Positions 23,740-35,340 of a stretch of 64,000 bases of DNA are shown piece after piece. Made by a program: the position numbers and the translations under genes. Origin of the DNA: Sphagnum compactum (Eukaryota; Bryophyta; Sphagnopsida; Sphagnales); the NCBI GenBank assembly GCA_965153455.1, contig OZ234495.1, positions 21,386,875 to 21,450,874 on the forward strand, written 5' to 3'. Under the pieces are notes generated by a model that was not told the DNA's origin, did no database searches, and saw nothing but the letters and a program-made list of their open reading frames with translations. Every line of letters begins with the position of its first letter. Position 1 is the first letter of the stretch.

Positions 23740-24560
23740 TAGGGATGATAAAATGATGAGGTTCCAGAGTATTTGACCCTTGTAGAAAATAACTCCAGAA
23801 AAATCTCCCTTTCCCTTGCCCCCCCCCCCCCCCCCCCCCCAAAAGGAAACGTAAGCTTTAAAACTCCTTTCCCGGCCTGCCAATAAAAAGCCTTGGAAGA
23901 AATTTCGTCGTGTATTTGGAAGGCCCCTATATCTGCCACTATTCGTCTCAGAAGAGTGGGGATCTTTGTGCCTCCTCCTTAACTCTGGGAGGTATCTTAC
24001 CCCCAGTGTCAGATCCCTCCCATGGTTGAGGAGAAGGCCTCCGAATGCTTCCCCCCTTGTCCCTCCCCATCCCGGTATGTTAGGTTCATGACCCCCGGGG
24101 TGGTGGAGGGCTTTACTCTACCCATAAAGCCCGTAGGTACCAGGGCGGATACCGCTGGGGGCCAACTTGGACCCATGGGTAGCAGGGAGAAGCTTGACCC
24201 CTGCCCCATACCCACCAGAGTTTTCTGAGGGGGTTTGATGCCATGTAAAGCGCTTGGGCTCCCACGTTCAGGGAAACAGCCCTCCCCTTGGCTCGTGTGT
24301 GTGTGTGGTGGGGGGGGGGCCCTTATTTTTGTCATGCCCTCGCCCCCAAAACTTTCTCCCCCCCCGAGAAATGATCCCATTTATCATTAGTGGAGACCCA
24401 CTATGTCTTAGAAGTGGGTGGACATGGCAGGGAGCCCCCCTCCCCAGTCCCTTTCATGGTTAAGGGTTGGAAATTTGTTATCCTTCCCATTGAAGCGGTC
24501 TGCATTTTGAGGCCGTTCCTTTCTGCCTCTGCATGTTGTATGAATGTGTGTGTAATAGGA
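23740..24560. other. GC-rich patch with poly-C and poly-G runs, origin unknown
   Basis: Contrasts sharply with the AT-rich flanks. It has a 22-base C run (23819-23840), GTGTGTGTGTGG followed by a G run near 24300, CCCCCCCCGAGAA near 24360, and many CCC/GGG doublets. Frames up to 123 residues exist on the minus strand but are low-complexity Gly/Pro/Ser and match no family I know. It may be a separate insertion. Confidence 0.5.
23819..23840. repeat. Homopolymer: 22 C
   Basis: Uninterrupted C run at the left side of the GC-rich patch, followed by AAAAGGAAACG. Confidence 0.9.
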
Positions 24561-27500
24561 AGCCCATTTGTTTAACAAAATACAACATGTATGAATTAAC
24601 AAGCCTACGAAATTATAATTTCTTTTTAAAATCACTTTTAATCTATATCAAAACTCTACAATTTTTCATATTGCTTCAAATATGTAAGATGTAAGGCCTC
24701 CAACTTTTTTTCACACCATAATACTTGCATCCATGCATTCCAAGTTTTAAATTGCTTTTTTAATCACTTTTCACTGAATAATGCTTTGAAAATCCATGCC
24801 CACAAATATTTGTGTTGGTTCAAATGAAAAGCACCTTCTACCCCAGGTTTCTATAGGGCCCCATTAGCCTAACCCAATTTTGATTATGAAATGTTAAATG
24901 GCTAAAGAAGTTTTGGGGCCTTAGTTTGAGGGAGTCGGTTAAAGGTGTATCCTTATCTGAGTTGGACTTGACGGGTGGGTGGTTTGGTTAGAATAAAGGG
25001 GTGGTAGGCTAGCCGGATTAGAATACAATAGGGTTATCCTATCCTTGTCCTAGACTATATAAAACCATTGAATAAGGAGGTATGATCAGGGTGGAAGGTT
25101 TTTCTTCTAGCAATTAAGGTTAGGGCATGATAATAGCAGTAGTTTTTTTATGAAGCTAAGAGGAAGGGAAATAGTTGTTAACTTTTTTTTCCTCTTTTTG
25201 AGTGATAAGTGGGGCATGAAGGGGTGGTAGGAAGGAAGAATGATGATGATGTGATTTGTAAGGATCAAGAAGGATATTGGCACATCATAAGAGGGTGAAA
25301 TAGGTGAAGAGGGGGGTTATAACATCGTGGGTGAGCAAGCTTTTCAAGACATAGTCAAGTCAACATTCGTTCTACAAGATGGAGGTAGGATCACCAAGCG
25401 ATGGTGTTTGTGACTGCTCAAGTGGGGAACTTCATGAGCATGACGATTAGAGGCGAATGGTGGAGAGTCAAGAAGAATACTTGGGCTTGTTGCCGCAAAA
25501 AAAAAGATAGGAATAGAAAAAATGAGAGAGCCTAAAAGGGCAGTTGTTGGGCCTAGGAATGAAAAAGTAATGGTTTGCCCTCTTGTGAAAGCAAGACAAA
25601 AAAGGAATTAGGCTATCCTACTAAAGTAGAGTGTGAAGGGTTGTTTTGGGGTGTGGCAAAGAACTCTGGAGGTGTAGGTAGTCAGGAGATAGGATTGTAG
25701 TGAAAGAAAACAATATAGAGACCATGTTAGAAGTTAGCTAAAGAAAGAAGTGGGGTACTTGGATTGGAAAAAATACATTGTAGTCTCTTCTTGAATATGC
25801 AAGACTTGTTTGTGTGTAAATACCTACTAGAATTCTTGAATGATGATTTTTGCACGATTATGCCTTGATTCAAGGTTGTAGCTGGATAAGTGCAAAGGAA
25901 AGGAGTGGTAGAAAGAGGTAAAATTACTATGTACAACAGATAGCAGAAAAGGATATAACCAAGAAAATAAGGAAGAAAGCTGTTAGGAGAAGAAGATTCT
26001 ATTTGGTTTTGACTACATTAAGACCATTGCATTATAGAAGGATTGCTAGAAGGAGCTGATTTGGAAATAATTAGGGACTTATTAGGGTAAAAAAAGAGGA
26101 GCAATGGGTGGGATTTAGGTAACAAGTTGTGACTTCCCCCTTTGATGATCTCCAAGGGGGTAAAGGGGAGTGGCTTAGGTCAAGGTGTTAAGGAGGCACT
26201 AATTTTGTGCCTAACAGTTTCAAGCTACAAAAAAAATTAATTTGGCAAGGAACAAATGTCAAAGCATTTGACATGGAATTTTGGTCATGTTCTTCAACAA
26301 AGCCTCCACAAAATCAAGAAGCTCATCTTGTACCCTATCATATTACTTTTTACTTCAAATGAACTTGATGAGCAATATCAAGCCAATCCTTTGTAAATTT
26401 CTTTCTTTTTGTATCATCTAGTATTTAGGATTCAATAAATGACCAATGATAAAATTAAAAATATCAATCATTCTAACATTCAAATTGTCTATAAACAATC
26501 AGATATATTCTTTTTTAATTTTTTACCCATCTTTCACATTTGTGCAATATATCACTAGTAAAAAACGGTTGTCCAAAACATCACCAACATGCACAAAATG
26601 TTGTGATGAAACATCATCCTCATCAATAAATGTCATCACCCATGTTGATACAACCTTTCAAATAAAATTGACTAAGATATTCGGTGCTTCTCCCAAAACC
26701 TTCTTCCCAAGTAATGCCTTCTAAAAATGGTGATGGTGGCATCCAAAGTGGATCTAAGCCTAATAATATCCACTTGGTCATACTAAAATCATTTGTTCAA
26801 GCTTTGCTTAAGGCAATCATTCCAAACAACTCCTTACCTTTTTTCAATCACGAAGTTATGTTTTTCTGTGTGAAGATGCTCACAATTGCAATGAAATTAC
26901 AAATGCAAAAGAATCGTTGTGTGATATTCACTTCATGAGTTACGATAACTTGTCTCTATTGTGTGATAGGTCCTATTCCTCTTCCCCACTTGTTTTCATC
27001 CCACATTCTCACATAGATGACATTTCATAATAACAAATTCATGATCATCATGTGGGCACAAGTAATATAACCATGACCAGCTTGGACTTTCCATGACCAT
27101 CTTGGACTTTCCATGCCTCTTTTGAATTTTCTTCTAAGTTCTTTACCATTTTATTTAATTTCAACTTGAACTTGCTTTTATTTACCTGCATAACATTAGC
27201 TTCCTTTATATAAATTTTCATCAAAGTCATTGAAAGGATGTGTTTTCATAGATGCTTTACAATTTTCCATTGGGATGTGCCATTTGATGGTGTCAAACAC
27301 AAAAATAATGAGTTTAAATTCATTTGCCTAGAGTTTCTTCAAGGCATACTTAGTGTTAGCCCCACCCTTTGAAATAGGGAGTGTGACATTTTTTTAAAAA
27401 TAAAAAATTGCATGGGTAATCAAAAAGTAGGGTATTAAAACTCTATGTACAACAATATAAAGAACATTGATTATGCAATCTTGATTCTTTACTTGTATTC

Positions 27501-28514
27501 CATTTAGAGAACATTACAATACCCTTGTAAAATTTTGATATTGCCTTTCACTAATTAAATTGATGAGATACTACATTTAAAATATATTCACAAAGTTGCA
27601 ATATTAGACAATGAAGTAACCTCAAAATTCATCATACATTTCATAGAAACTTTTGACATGCACAAAAGGCAAATATTAATCTAAGCATATTAGATCAATT
27701 TGTCACTCATGGGGCATTTTCTTGATGATTTGTTTGTTTAATTATTCTAACATTGTGTTCAAACTTTGAGTTACACTTTGTGTTTTTAACAATTCAAAAA
27801 ATTCTTAACATAATTTTCTTGGATATACAAACCTCCAATTCTTCTTTTGTTTTAGGAATAATTGTTTCTAACATTTTTCATACATATATGCACTAGGAAA
27901 TTCCATCCCTTCTCCTAGCTTCATACACTAGGATATTTTGCAATAGTATTCAACACCATGCGCATCACTTATTACACGTCACCACACTTGTGATCATCAT
28001 TCACATTGTTTACAATCTTCACTTTTGACACATTAGAGACTTGTTGCATTGTCATTTTACACTTGTGCATATAAGTGTAACTCTTTGAATAGGAAGGAGG
28101 TTTTTTTTTTAGTGGGTCCCATTGGCTCTTCTCAAATTACATATAGTGTATTGGGCACACAATATTTCACTTCAACTTCAGTATAAATACATAGGGTAAG
28201 GAAGGTTGTATGAACCACTACAAATTGATGATCAGCAACAACCATGCAATCCCCAAGATCTATTATGCAACACATAAACTTTTAATGGCTAAGTTCTTGC
28301 ACTTTGAACCCATGCTCCATGTGGCAACCGAGCCTCCCAACACACCAACTTTTATTCTTCATGCAAGTTTTTACATTGAAAAAAACCTTGTAGGGACAAA
28401 TATTTCAACTTGGAAAATGAGAGTCTACTTTTTCATTCTTTTAATAATGTGCCTCAAGATCTTGTGATTAAAAAATTGGCCAAAAATCTCAAGCTTAAAA
28501 ACTATTTGGGTTTC
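24561..28514. other. Gene-free stretch
   Basis: No gene recognised. A direct doublet (GACCAGCTTGGACTTTCCAT / GACCATCTTGGACTTTCCAT) lies at 27076-27115. A minus-strand segment at about 27050-27400 has a vague resemblance to transposase-like sequence but no motif I would defend. Confidence 0.4.
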
Positions 28515-28735
28515 ATCTCTTACTACCTAAATAACTACTTATTTAACTTAGGTAGTAACTAGGTAAGTATATAAGTACACCTAGGTGGAAAGGCAAGTAC
28601 ACTTAGGCTATAGACCTAGTCTGTGTAATAGGTAGGTATGTAAGTAAGCCTAGGTATGTAGGTAAGTAGATTTAGGCTACTCACCTAACCTATGTAATAG
28701 TTAGTAAACTTAGCTTATTAACTAACATAAGATGT
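28515..28735. repeat. Degenerate CCTAGGTAAGTA array
   Basis: Repeated words AGGTAGTAACTAGGTAAGTA, CACCTAGG, TAGGTATGTAAGTAAGCC and GTAGGTAAGTAG. The same vocabulary occurs at 8155-8260, 11345-11480, 11790-11910, 41300-41440 and 58230-58400, so it is a recurring component of the local repeats. Confidence 0.7.
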
Positions 28736-29641
28736 CCAATTTGATCAAAAAATTATTGATCATTAGGACCAGACATGCCATTTTATTTGTCCAAATTAAT
28801 TAGATGTCCCACTTTATTTGAAACCATTGACCAACTTGACCAAGGTGATCAATTATTTGTTTAGCTTGATTGAATGTTCAATTTGATAGATAGTCAAATA
28901 TGTCATCTTAATCAAGTTCACTAATTAAAAAAATATACATGTCATTTAGGTCACATCTCTCTAATCAAAATGAACATGTTCATAAGCTAGAAGGAATGAA
29001 GTAATCAACTTGGACAACTTCAAAACCCATGAATTGTAATAGTGAAATTCAAACAAAAGATGAAAAAAAAAAGAAAACAAAAGAAAAAAGCAATTGGATG
29101 CAATAAAACATTCAATAATTAAGAATAGGCTATTAAAGATGACAAGGAATTGTCTGACAATTTGATTGTGTACACACAAGAAGAGAAAAGACAAGGGATC
29201 CATTACAAAATTGCAACAATGGAAGAGGAAAAATCTGAATAATAGTGAAAACACACAAAACAAATGACAAATAACACATGGGCTAAACCCGCCCCTCCAA
29301 TGTTCAACTAAAACTTTGAACCACATATAAACCTAGGACTTAGACCTTACTCAAACCTAAGGCTTGAACCTTGTGTAAAGTGCATTAGGAACTGTTGACT
29401 AGTTCTAAAACCAGATCTAGTGACCTTGGCTTTTCCTAAATCAGATCTAGGTCCAAGTATTAGGGACACCTACATGACTTGGGGTGGTTTTATGGTTGAT
29501 GTTCTCCCATAAAAAATCCTCGAACCCAGACATAGCTAGGAACTCAAAACCAACCAACACTGATGTATACCAATGTTGCGCATGCATTCGATACAACACA
29601 AACCATTGTGGTTATTTGATTGGGTGAATATATATATACCT

Positions 29642-29834
29642 TAGTACCTTGGCCAGTTTGACACTAATTATATTATTTTCCGAAATGTTGAAATTTTCAA
29701 AAATTATTTCTTCCAAATCAGAAAATATTGTGGAGGAAAATAGTGAATATGTAGGAATATTCCATTTGTTGAAATGAAGGTTTCAAAATTAATTAATTAT
29801 TCGATGGACATGTGTTGAAATGGCCAAGGTACTA
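29642..29834. mobile_element. Small TIR element, 193 bp
   Basis: Left TAGTACCTTGGCCAGTTTGA and, in reverse complement, right TAGTACCTTGGCCATTTCAA form inverted ends over about 23 bp. The body is AT-rich with CAAAAATTATTTCTTCCAAA and GTTGAAATGAAGG. A second copy lies 375 bp downstream in the same orientation. Confidence 0.75.
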
Positions 29835-30016
29835 CGGACAGATGCCAACCTCGTGCAAGGTGCCTAAAATATTTGTGGTAATCGTCCTTGTGTTATATCC
29901 TGAATGATAATCCGTGATTAAACAGCTGTTCAAGGTTCAAAACCCATGACAGGACACTTGAGTGGCTTTTATGTTAACAAACCACTTTGGTGGCATGTTA
30001 ATGAAAAATGGTACCT

Positions 30017-30221
30017 TAGTAGTACCTTGACCAATTGGACACTATTTATATTATTTTCAAAAATGTTGAAAAAAATTTCAAAAATTATTTCTTCCAAATC
30101 AGAAAATATTGTGAAGGAAAAATAGTGGATATTTAAGAATCTATTCCATTTGTTGAAATGAATGTTTCAAAATTAATAAATTATTCGACAGACATGTGTT
30201 GAAATGGCCAAGGCACTACTA
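30017..30221. mobile_element. Small TIR element, second copy, 205 bp
   Basis: Left TAGTAGTACCTTGACCAATT and right end reverse complement TAGTAGTGCCTTGGCCATTT. The body matches 29642-29834 nearly word for word (AATTATTTCTTCCAAATCAG, ATTCCATTTGTTGAAATGAA). The 180 bp between the copies carry a B-box-like GGTTCAAAACCC, so the pair may be the two arms of one larger element with a tRNA-like centre. Confidence 0.75.
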
Positions 30222-30546
30222 CAGTATAAATTTAAAAGTTTATCTTTTTCACACGTTCATGAAAGCCCCACCCTCAACTCATACAATTAATTATATTTCA
30301 AGTTTTCAAACACTGGGAATCGGAGGTTCTATACTATTCAACACCCCTGGAAAGTCTTTCATACAACTCAGGCACTCCTAACTAGGACTGGCTGTTCTTT
30401 GTATAATCATAAGGTAATCCAAGGTTTTTTTTCCCTCTGCATTTGAAAGAAAGCACATTACCCCCCTCCTCTCTGAAGATGCTTGCTTTCACCAATTAAA
30501 TGGACCTTCAGCCATTCGCATGCAAACCTTCTCCCGCCTTTCGAAT

Positions 30547-30750
30547 ACAAAAACCTTTCGTACTTTACACTGGGTGAAGGCCTGCTGCACTGGGCCTCCC
30601 TTAATTTTTGGGTCTACGAACGACCCGGGCTCTGGGCTCTAGAAATTGAAACAAAACCTTTTGTGCTTTACTACACTGGGGAAAGCTTGCTCCACTGGGC
30701 CCTCATTAATTTTTGGGCTTATGCCCGGGGTTCCCACTCTAGAGGCTACT
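30547..30750. repeat. Tandem duplication, about 104-bp unit
   Basis: ACAAAAACCTTTCGTACTTT at 30547 and ACAAAACCTTTTGTGCTTT at 30651 begin the copies. Both go through CACTGGG..AAGC.TGCTCCACTGGG-type words, TTAATTTTTGGG and CCCGGG. Divergence of the copies indicates age. No known gene. Confidence 0.75.
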
Positions 30751-31057
30751 ACAACTCTGAAACTCGGGAAGGCACTCCGGAGCTTGCATTCCCCTACACA
30801 AATAACTGCCCAACACTCACATAATTTACACACTCCATTGGATATCCTTTCTGATGATATCCAAAAAATTAGCCTTGGTTCCATCCAGTGTTTTTTCCTT
30901 TTAAATTTTTTTTTTCCCAAAATGAGTGTTTCTCACATTTCTGATTGCCAAATACAAAAACTTTTAGAAAATCTTCCAGGTTCTACATTAGGTTCCTATA
31001 GGTAACCAAAAGTTTAGAAGTATGCTTAATTTTTCTAATTCAATATTTTATTTTAAA

Positions 31058-31116
31058 AGAAATTTGGCTAAGTTGTCATATGGATAATCTCAACTCATGC
31101 TACGTTACAAAAATTG
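31058..31116. repeat. Dispersed repeat block, copy 2 of 3
   Basis: Reads AGAAATTTGGCTAAGTTGTC, ATATGGATAATCTCAACTCA and TACGTTACAAAAATTGGGGG; matches 7597-7655 and 54242-54305. Confidence 0.6.
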
Positions 31117-31785
31117 GGGGGAAAAAAAACACTGCTTGGTTCCCTCGCTGATTCAGACTGAGTAAACCTTGGGTGTGATGATTTGGGGAAAATAAATCTG
31201 TTGCTGCCACTGTATATATGGGGGCTGCACAATTACCCAACTTCACTAGGTATTTAGTGCAGACGTGGTGGGTTGCGCAATGCAGATGTTTCAGCCTCCG
31301 ACTCGTTCTATGTATTTTTTTGACTGAGAAATCCATGTTTTGCTGCCGCCTGCTTTGATACAAAGTCTTACAAAGTGCTCAGTTTGTCTGGAACATATAG
31401 GGGAGACGACCTGTTGTCAGGGAAGAGAGTGAAATTTAATTACCTGGGAGTACTGGCCCAGGGTAGTGTTTATTTTTTTGGTCAATTTTGTGATGGATCC
31501 AAAGTGACCAAGACTAGATGCTGCAGCAGCACATACAGTGACGCCTTCATCTTCTTGAGTTAGGCCTCTTGCAGCCTATATTAAATTTGAGAAATGCAAA
31601 ATTTTGGAAGCAGAGATCCAGATTTAATCTTAGGATTTTGGGAAGTTAATGATGTTTAAAAGCAGCGCAAAAACATTTGAGGTTTTTTAACCATGGTACC
31701 AGCGCTGGTTGGTTAACCCAAGGCGGTATTGTAGCTGAAGAATGGTTATAAATTATAACCTGGCACACTGGATGAACTCCCATGT
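31117..31785. other. Gene-free stretch
   Basis: Mixed base composition, no recognised protein family or RNA gene. Confidence 0.4.
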
Positions 31786-32060
31786 TGACAGCTATTCAAA
31801 TTAATTCTCTTGACTGTCAAGTCTACTTGGCTTGGTTTCTGGGCCATAGACTGAACCAGGGTCCAGGGACCAGTACCCAGCATTGCAACGTGCAGGATGG
31901 ACTTATGTGGACAGAAAGGACTTTTTGGTTGTATTCCTGTCCCATAATTAACCAGGGTGATTGGCTATACGCACTAACTATCCACCTGACTTTAGCAGTG
32001 GTTGGCGGGTATCTGCTTGGGTGGGTGAAAACTAGCATTGGGTAGGTGTATGGGTCATCT
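31786..32060. repeat. Dispersed repeat family A, diverged copy
   Basis: Shares CAGTACCCAGCATT, GCAGGATGGACTTATGTGGACA, TTGTATTCCTGTCCCATA and AACTATCCACCTG in the same order as 8031-8155 and 11226-11340. Confidence 0.6.
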
Positions 32061-32429
32061 TCGGGTATCAGCCAGTGGTTGGCTAGTTTCGGCTTTTGAC
32101 CATAACCTTCGGTTTCGGGTAGGGGATATTCTTTGTGTAAGGAGCACATTCAGTTCCGGTTTTGAAGTTTTTTTTTTCAGGAAATGAAACCGTGGATTTT
32201 GGTTTTCAACTTTTTTAAAATTCATGCCGGTTTTGGTTCAGGATTTTGCAATAGATAGAAACCTATGGTTCCAGGTCTAGAGCAGGGCTGGATATTATAA
32301 CTCTTGAATCAATCCTTTGTGCAGTCTATTTCATGATTATTTTCCCATTTGGCTTTAGAAAACACAAACACACAAATTTTCTTAATTTTCTGAACCACCT
32401 CATATTGCATAGCTAAAAAAGATGGGAAG

Positions 32430-32455
32430 TATATATATATATATATATATATATA
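32430..32455. repeat. (AT)n microsatellite
   Basis: About 12-13 uninterrupted AT units. A shorter (AT)n tract lies at 54657-54675. Confidence 0.9.
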
Positions 32456-32987
32456 GATTGTTTCTCTATGGATTTGAATTTCTCTTTCAACAAACTTGTT
32501 GCAGCGAATGCTTCAACTAGTTTTCCAAAGCCACCCAAATGAAAAGATGAAAATAAAAAATTGGAATCTATTTTTAAAATAGTTTGCTGTTGCTGCTTAG
32601 GAGCTTAAAGTATATTTTCCAAGTAGGTGTCATATACCACTCTTGTAAGCCTAATATGTGCATTCTAAGGAAGAATGGAATAACCCTTGCTTCAATTCAC
32701 CTTTTAAGACAGAGCAACTACTGACCTGAACCTACCAAATTTCTTTACACACAAAAGTCAATAACTTCATTCCACAAAGTAGTGGGCAATTTAAAGAAGT
32801 GGTGGAAAGGAAGGACATTTTCAAGTATGTGTTGATAATAAAAAAAATCCTAAAACCAGCCAATAGTCAAAGACCATTAAAATAATCTTAGAGCAAGCCA
32901 ACAAACAAAAGATGCATGCAATTTTTTATTGCTCTGCCTCTTTTTAGTTTTGCTATAATCACTTGTCTAACTTATTAAAACGCATAA

Positions 32988-33117
32988 GATCCTTTGCCTT
33001 GGTAAGCCACTGCCTCACCAACCAACTAATCAGATGCAAGCCCCTCCTTGGGCGGATTCCTCCTTTTGCTCCTCAGCCTATGGGGTATTAGCAACCGTTT
33101 CCAGTTGTTGTCTCCCT
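32988..33117 (-). pseudogene. Nuclear insertion of plastid 16S rRNA gene fragment (NUPT)
   Basis: The minus strand reads AACAACTGGAAACGG, GCTAATACCCCATAGG, CTGAGGAGCAAAAGGAGGAA, TCCGCCCAAGGAGGGGC, CATCTGATTAG and GGTGAGGCA..GCTTACCAAGGC. This is the plastid 16S segment corresponding to the region after the first hundred or so nucleotides of the rRNA. The AGGAGCAAAAGGAGGAATCC stretch marks it as plastid, not mitochondrial or bacterial. Differences from the usual plastid sequence fall mostly at CpG sites (CCCCGTAGG to CCCCATAGG; CTCGCGTCTG to CTTGCATCTG; CCCGAGG to CCCAAGG), as expected of methylated nuclear DNA. Flanks are unrelated, so only this piece is present and it is not functional. Confidence 0.9.
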
Positions 33118-33299
33118 TAAGCCCCCTGGGGTGGAACCACTTCTAGCTGAAAAATCGATAAGAGTATTGTTCCCACAATTAAAGAATGAACATGATCCAA
33201 CCTTTTTCTCTTTCAAGCCCACGCCTACATGGTGTGAACTCTAGACACGTACACTTAAAAAATCAGCAAGGCAAGCTAGCAAAAAACCCATCATCGATT

Positions 33300-35340
33300 C
33301 TTTATTCTTAAAACATCTTCACAACAAATCAACTATGAGCTTCACAATAACAAAGATTGAACATACATGGTAGCTTGTAAAATTGATTGAGATTGACCTG
33401 AAACATCATCATCAAAGAATCCTTCTCTTTAATTATAACTTCAATTTGAGACTCGACTATATTCAACACTTGGCATGCCAAAAATGCCACATTAGGGAAT
33501 TGATATTCATGTCTGGCCCACCATTTGAGAGGATGTTTGCATTTACTAGGACTGCCATGCCAACAACAAAAGAGCTGCAATTAATTCCTCAAACTGGAAA
33601 AAATTGCATGTTCATTAGAAATTTATAGACCGAAAAAATTATCCTCTTCAAAACTGGTTGCTTCATCAATTGGTGCAACCATAGGATTCAAGTGGAAGTA
33701 AACTTATATCGACAAAAGAAAGACCATTTTCTCATCATACTCCACAATACCCTATGTTACTGCATCATTCCCCGTAAACTCTTTCACAACCTTCATGCCT
33801 TTGAATCTCAAATCTAACATCATGATTAACATATTATGAACCTTAGTAGGAAATAAAGATGTAGCAAATGCAAGGAATGGTAATAAGATAGAAACAACTT
33901 GGCTCAACATCCCAAGCTTGAAACATATCAATTCTAATTAAAAATCACTTGGAATGAATGACTGATTTTTTGTTTGGATCACACATGCTTCAATTTTCAT
34001 GGCAATGCTCAAAGAAAAGGCAAAATTCAATGCATCTAATAAAAGTCAATAATCTCGACTTTGATTAAACACACATTGCTTAACCACGGGCATCAAAGTC
34101 TCATTGATTATCTTTGCAATTGCCCAAGTGTGGTTAGTAGGCACTCATGAAAACAAATGTGATGCCACTTGGTGTCCATAACAAATGGAAATGGCATCTT
34201 GGTATTGAAGACTTGGTCTCTTGGGATAGTATCACATGTTATGCAAATAACGTTTTCACCAGTGTTTTAAAAATCCTAGTTGGAAAACCTACAAGATGGC
34301 AAGCATCTTCCATTCATGCATGCCTTTTGCAGATTTTTTCGTTCAAATGATGATTTTTTGCAAGGTAGCTTGGGCTTGCTTCAAGTTCACCTCCATCATG
34401 CCTGCACAAACCTTTGTCTCATTTATGGCATATTGTGTTGCCTTGAACATGCCATGCCCAAAACAAGATCCAATGAAAGGAGAAACCAACTTCAAAATTG
34501 AACAACTAACAATTGCAGTTAAAGTAATAATAAGGGATGCAAGGTTACTTCCTTCATCCTTGACATAAGCAATTACCTTATCCAACAAACCAAATGAACC
34601 CAACAAGGATTTCACATGTTCAGCCATATTATCACCTGAAGTGTTTTGAATTTCAAACGGACCCATTATTATATGAACACGTTGCCATGCGGAATCATTA
34701 AAACTAATCACCATTGCAAAAATATTGTAACATGCACAAAACGTCCAAAGGTCAAAAGATGTAATGCAAATGATACAATGAGTCAAAGTTGGAAAAACAT
34801 GATTATCCATTGTTTTTGACACCATATGAGGAAAGATTTCTTTTACTAGGTGGTGACGAGATGGGAAACCCACCTTATGGGAAACCCACCTTGTGGTTTT
34901 CATGCATCACAAACTACTTAAGTAAAAGATTCTCAACTGATGACAAAAGGCGATAACCTTTAGCAATGTTCAAACATAGATCCTCTAGGAAGGCATGTTG
35001 AGCTAGGTCACTCTTGTGCTATGGTATTGTACTTCCAAAAAACTTGTAATTTGGGATGGAAGTGCAACTTCCCTTTTTTATGTTGTCGGTTTTTAACAGT
35101 TTCAAGACCTTGCTTTTGTTGCTTCAAGTATAACACCCACTTGTTATATTCATCAACATGATCATGTTGCACATGTTTACTCAAGGTAATTGTGCCATTG
35201 TCCTTATTACTTGCAAAAAACCTTTTTGAATTTCTAACTACATTGGCTAGATCTACATTAATGTGTCTGGGGTGGCACAAAATACATCGCAACTATTGTG
35301 GGTTGTAGGTTATAGCCTTGTCACCATTATGCACAACATA
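33300..35340 (-). pseudogene. hAT-superfamily transposase relic, nearly full length
   Basis: In transcription order: a BED-type finger at 35290-35130 (CILC followed by TLSKH..HDH, giving C-x2-C and H-x4-H ligands); a catalytic-core segment open for 186 residues at 34903-34343, with SFDLWTFCACYN, WQRVHIIMGPFE, VKDEGSNLASL and CFGHGMFKATQYAINE; then in broken frames NHTWAIAK near 34130, a KVHNMLIMMLD-type block near 33820 and VEYDEK near 33745; and the dimerisation motif LKWWARHEYQFPNVAFLA..VLNIVESQIE at 33530-33440. Several stops and frameshifts separate the blocks. A hAT transposase is normally around 600-800 residues and the motif order is right, so little is missing. The long open core suggests younger decay than the copy at 17.2 kb. 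Confidence 0.88.

Noticed and set aside
24009-24380. 123-residue Gly/Pro/Ser-rich minus-strand frame
   Set aside because: Explained by GC-rich, low-complexity sequence; no domain and no start or splice context.
27048-27400. Possible further transposase fragment on the minus strand
   Set aside because: Only vague resemblance (Lys/Asn-rich, FDTIKWHIPM-like); no diagnostic motif.
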